A stretch of DNA of 7,618 nt from Pseudobdellovibrionaceae bacterium. Its GTDB lineage: Bacteria; Bdellovibrionota; Bdellovibrionia; Bdellovibrionales; UBA1609. Position numbers and translations under genes: made by a program. Below the pieces are notes generated by a model. It had not been told where the DNA came from and did not search any database. It saw nothing but the letters and a program-made list of their open reading frames with translations. The DNA lies in NCBI GenBank assembly GCA_026712605.1, contig JAPORL010000241.1, forward strand, positions 12,732 through 20,349, read 5' to 3'. Positions 5,724 through 7,618 of the stretch are shown piece by piece; position 1 is the first letter of the stretch; each line of letters opens with the position of its first letter.

Positions 5724-6260
5724 TTAATTAGATCCGGGAGCTTTATCGCTACGTATAAAATTACCAATCTTAGAGCGAATTACGCCCGTCACCCAAGTAC
5801 CCTTTTCCCAAGTGCCATACAACCAATTGCCATTTTTCCAAGTGCCATTTTTCCAAGTGCCATCCCACCAAGTGCCCTTCCACCAAGTGCCATTCAACCA
5901 ATTGCCATTCAACCAATTGCCATCTTTCCAAGCACCCGTCACCCAAGTGCCCTTCCACCAAGTACCCTTTTCCCAAGTGCCCTTCCACCAAACGCCATTA
6001 TGCCATATTACATACCCATCTTTCCTAATAGAGACTGTTTCTGAACTTGTCTTTATGTTAGCTTTCTTTAGCCAGTCTGGAGTCTGAGGGCAATTTGAAA
6101 TTAATCTATAAATAGTTTTTATAGAACAGTTAGAATCAATTTTTTCCCCTGTATATGCATCAACATATCCTATTCCACAAGAAAGTGTTATAAAAATAGA
6201 TGCTATTTTAAATCTGGGGAATTTAGCTAATAAAGCTTTATATAAGATAGAATGAAACAT
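5724..6260 (-). CDS. Secreted protein of 15 tandem WxxGx pentapeptides, function unknown
   Basis: The protein is 178 aa. After a polar start, a hydrophobic stretch (about residues 18-32) and VDA (33-35) look like a signal peptide cut by signal peptidase I; a Cys at 28 lacks a proper lipobox. Residues 36-85 form a non-repetitive head with Cys45 and Cys57. From Trp86 to residue 160 there are 15 uninterrupted units W-x-x-G-x, with W every fifth residue (86, 91 ... 156) and G at W+3; the fifth position is mostly Thr or Asn. A short tail follows (161-178). Such glycine/tryptophan periodicity suggests a regular beta-solenoid or MORN-like surface fold, but it is neither a classic A(D/N)LxX pentapeptide protein nor a standard 23-residue MORN repeat. 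No catalytic residues are recognisable. It is flanked by copies of the intergenic repeat and has its own promoter candidate. The overlapping repetitive frames on both strands are by-products of the 15-bp period. Confidence 0.75.
   Translation of the reverse strand: MFHSILYKALLAKFPRFKIASIFITLSCGIGYVDAYTGEKIDSNCSIKTIYRLISNCPQTPDWLKKANIKTSSETVSIRKDGYVIWHNGVWWKGTWEKGTWWKGTWVTGAWKDGNWLNGNWLNGTWWKGTWWDGTWKNGTWKNGNWLYGTWEKGTWVTGVIRSKIGNFIRSDKAPGSN
5781..6005 (-). repeat. Fifteen 15-bp tandem units inside the WxxGx gene
   Basis: 225 bp in exact 15-bp register, no indels. Several units are identical at DNA level: those at Trp91, Trp101 and Trp126 share one 15-mer, and those at Trp96 and Trp151 share another; the Trp116 and Trp121 units differ at a single base. 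The block is visibly richer in G+C than the rest of the window. The low synonymous divergence points to recent expansion or ongoing gene-conversion among units. Confidence 0.95.
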
Positions 6261-6269
6261 TACAGTTAC

Positions 6270-6278
6270 ACTATAGCA
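6270..6278 (-). promoter_or_regulatory. Extended -10 promoter candidate for the WxxGx gene
   Basis: On the - strand TGCTATAGT fits the extended -10 pattern TGnTATAAT with one mismatch. It ends 9 nt before the ATG at 6260, so a normal start point would give a 5' leader of only a few bases. No Shine-Dalgarno sequence precedes the ATG, which agrees with a leaderless mRNA. No good -35 box is seen at normal spacing. Confidence 0.4.
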
Positions 6279-6476
6279 TATAATAAAAAAAATCTTTTAC
6301 AAGTCTTCTTTTTTCAGTTTTAAGCGGGTTTTTAGTTCTGCTCTTTTTGCTCATCATTATTTGTCTTGAGTTCGCCCTTTTGCCCTTTTAATTTAAAAGC
6401 TAGTGTTTTTTAGGGCTTTGAAAGTGATTTGGCTGTGATTTGTATTGTAGAGATATGAGGAAAACTACAGGGAAGC

Positions 6477-6566
6477 GCCACAAGGCGACTTGCAGTCGCT
6501 ATTCAGTTCAAATCCGAACTCGTTTTTAGCCTTGTCCCTTACAAGCTTTTTATCAAGAGACTTAAA
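6477..6566 (+). repeat. Copy (C) of the dispersed repeat, lacking the left arm
   Basis: Matches 5431-5519 in the same orientation with about seven differences and one 1-base gap. The core from AGTCGCTATTCAG through TCCGAACTCG is identical. The right arm (6523-6550) is the reverse complement of the left arm of copy B with one mismatch in 28. Upstream of 6477 the left arm is not recognisable. The copy ends 12 nt from the dapA stop codon. Confidence 0.85.
6528..6550 (+). terminator. Terminator-like hairpin in the right arm of repeat C
   Basis: On the + strand AGCCTTGT-CCCTT-ACAAGCT makes a 7-bp stem with one bulged C, followed by TTTT. It reads toward the 3' end of dapA, so it would block + strand transcription into dapA rather than end the dapA transcript. 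Confidence 0.45.
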
Positions 6567-6578
6567 CAAAAGAGCTAT

Positions 6579-7457
6579 CTAAAAAGCGGGAAAGGCTTTT
6601 TTTATTTGTTTTAAGCTTTGTTGAAGTTTTGGATTGTCTTTATGAATAAGAGGAAGCCTTAACTCTTTTGATTTAATAACTCGCTTTTCAAACAAAATTT
6701 GCTTTATGCCAATAGGATTTGTTTCTTTAAAAAGCTCTTCTAAAAAAGCTTTGTATTTACTAAATAAATCAGCCCTTTTAGACTTAGGGCTATTAAAAAG
6801 CTCAATTAGCTCCTTAGCCAAAACATTTGAACCCGCAGAGATCGCTCCATGTCCGCCCTTATTGAAAAATTCAGCGCAACTCAGATCGTCTCCGCTTAAA
6901 AGAAGAAAATCGGGAGGAACAACTGTTTTTATTTGCTTTAAAAACGCGATATTTCCTGTCGCTTCTTTTATTCCTATGATGTTTTCTATTTGAGAGAGCT
7001 TTTTGATTGTATTGATCTCTAACTCACAAGCTGTTCGTGAAGGAACATTATAGAGAATAAGGGGTAGCTTTGTGGCATGAGCGATTTTTTCATAATGGGA
7101 AAGAATGCCAGATTGGGGAGGTCTATTGTAGTAAGGGGTTACAACTAATAAAGCCTCTGCTCCTAAGTCTTCTGCTCTTTTTGTTTTTTCTATAGCTATC
7201 TTTGTAGAACAAGAGCCTGTAGCTAAAAGTAATTTTAGTTTGAGGCCCTCCTCTTTTTCAAAGTTTTTGAACCAAGTGCAAAGGCTTTCTATTTCTTTTT
7301 TTTCTAAAGTAGGGCCTTCTCCTGTTGTACTGCCTAAAACAAACTGAGTGATACCTTCTTTAACTTGAAAACGAAGGAGTTTTAAAAAGGATTTTTTATC
7401 TAAAGAGCCTTTTAAAAAGGCTGTGATAAGGGCTGTTGTAATACCTGAAAAATTCAT
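6579..7457 (-). CDS. dapA: 4-hydroxy-tetrahydrodipicolinate synthase
   Basis: The protein is 292 aa, the normal length. DapA condenses pyruvate with aspartate semialdehyde, the first committed step to meso-diaminopimelate (peptidoglycan) and lysine; cytoplasmic (beta/alpha)8 barrel. Visible active-site elements: GSTTGEGPTL (42-51) with the Thr44-Thr45 pair, PYYNRPPQ (108-115) with Tyr110, LYNVPSRT (135-142) with Tyr136 and Arg141, and the Schiff-base lysine Lys164 in GIKEATGN. LSGDD (187-191) and GGHGAISAGSN (201-211) complete the pyruvate pocket; GEGPT and SAGSN are mild variants of the common GESPT and SVTSN. All catalytic residues are present. ATG at 7457 is preceded by a weak GGA. No other lysine-pathway gene is adjacent, so it seems to be a single-gene unit, with a repeat copy on each side. 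Confidence 0.97.
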   Translation of the reverse strand: MNFSGITTALITAFLKGSLDKKSFLKLLRFQVKEGITQFVLGSTTGEGPTLEKKEIESLCTWFKNFEKEEGLKLKLLLATGSCSTKIAIEKTKRAEDLGAEALLVVTPYYNRPPQSGILSHYEKIAHATKLPLILYNVPSRTACELEINTIKKLSQIENIIGIKEATGNIAFLKQIKTVVPPDFLLLSGDDLSCAEFFNKGGHGAISAGSNVLAKELIELFNSPKSKRADLFSKYKAFLEELFKETNPIGIKQILFEKRVIKSKELRLPLIHKDNPKLQQSLKQIKKAFPAF

Positions 7458-7472
7458 TTTTTAATTCCAGAA

Positions 7473-7502
7473 AGTATAGTTATTCTAAATAAATTTAGTT
7501 AA
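7473..7502 (-). promoter_or_regulatory. Possible sigma70-type promoter of dapA
   Basis: On the - strand TTAACT (7497-7502), an 18-base gap and TATACT (7473-7478) resemble -35 and -10 boxes. The implied start point would fall about 9 nt before the ATG and would leave out part of the weak ribosome site, so the real promoter may be elsewhere in this AT-rich gap. Confidence 0.25.
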
Positions 7503-7578
7503 CAATAAAATAAATGATGTGGCAATTATATACACAACTTTCTAGAAAAGATTAAATTTATTCTATCTCTTCTAAAGG

Positions 7579-7618
7579 CAATAAAAAAGCCTCAAAATAA
7601 GTTCGGATTTGAACACAC
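7579..7618 (-). repeat. Copy (D) of the dispersed repeat, cut by the window end
   Basis: Read on the - strand, GTTCAAATCCGAACT (7600-7614) followed by TATTTTGAGG and CTTTTTTATTG matches the second half of the repeat, with about 15 bases of the arm missing compared with copy C. CAATAAAAAAGC and TTGAACACA on the + strand are shared with copy A, so A and D form a subgroup. The palindrome part lies beyond the window. Confidence 0.65.

Larger units (their letters stand above)
6261..6578. other. Intergenic region of 318 bp
   Basis: It holds a promoter candidate for the WxxGx gene (6270-6278), repeat copy C (6477-6566) and about 190 bases between them with no supported gene. A 25-codon open stretch on the - strand ending at 6332 (tail reading GQKGELKTNNDEQKEQN) looks like a hydrophilic protein C-terminus but has no start codon and follows a stop; it could be a gene remnant or chance. 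Confidence 0.5.

Noticed and set aside
5812..6087. Open + strand frame with VPFxQ repeats, and another - strand frame (5770-5991), over the WxxGx array
   Set aside because: A 15-bp period keeps several frames free of stops. Only the 5724-6260 frame has a signal peptide, a non-repetitive head and a promoter candidate.
6332..6409. Small - strand frame ending GQKGELKTNNDEQKEQN
   Set aside because: No start codon, bounded upstream by a stop; at best a gene remnant, not separable from chance. An overlapping 28-codon frame starting ATGATG also lacks support.
6706..6993. 95-codon + strand frame within dapA
   Set aside because: Antisense to the catalytic half of dapA; composition reflects the complementary strand only.

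Overview
The window is AT-rich (roughly one third G+C by eye) and gene-dense, with eight protein genes on two convergent blocks. On the + strand (1-2583) lie the 3' part of gyrA, a TPR lipoprotein, and two tiny membrane genes that look like the ATP synthase accessory genes atpZ and atpI. They overlap end to end and read as one operon. On the - strand, read right to left, are dapA (6579-7457), a secreted protein built of 15 WxxGx pentapeptides (5724-6260), a phosphomannomutase/phosphoglucomutase (3850-5238), atpB (3113-3802) and atpE (2787-3092). The two blocks converge at 2584-2786.

The gene content points to a Gram-negative bacterium: lipoprotein signal, Fo subunit a/c pair split from the rest of the ATP synthase, and an AtpE with an N-terminal leader. 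The arrangement gyrA - lipoprotein - atpI facing atpE/atpB resembles, from memory, the replication-origin neighbourhood of Bdellovibrio-like bacteria (Bdellovibrionota). That assignment is an inference with low to moderate confidence. The genes are housekeeping: DNA topology (GyrA), proton- or sodium-driven ATP synthesis (AtpB/AtpE with AtpZ/AtpI as assembly helpers), sugar-phosphate conversion for envelope polysaccharide, and lysine/diaminopimelate synthesis for peptidoglycan (DapA).

The unusual part is the intergenic DNA. A repeat family of about 90-130 bp occurs in every sizeable gap: near 2587-2726, 5318-5386 (degenerate), 5391-5519, 6477-6566, and at the right edge (7579-7618, cut). Its core has a palindrome around TGC, then a GTTCAAATCC segment identical to a tRNA T-loop, then an arm that folds into a hairpin followed by a T-run. 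The best copy (5391-5519) has such an arm at each end, both reading outward, so it looks like a two-way transcription terminator carried on a dispersed repeat. Two of the copies stand as direct repeats on either side of the WxxGx repeat gene, which also differs from its neighbours in base composition and has near-identical 15-bp units. Together these make 5391-6566 the accessory patch of the window.
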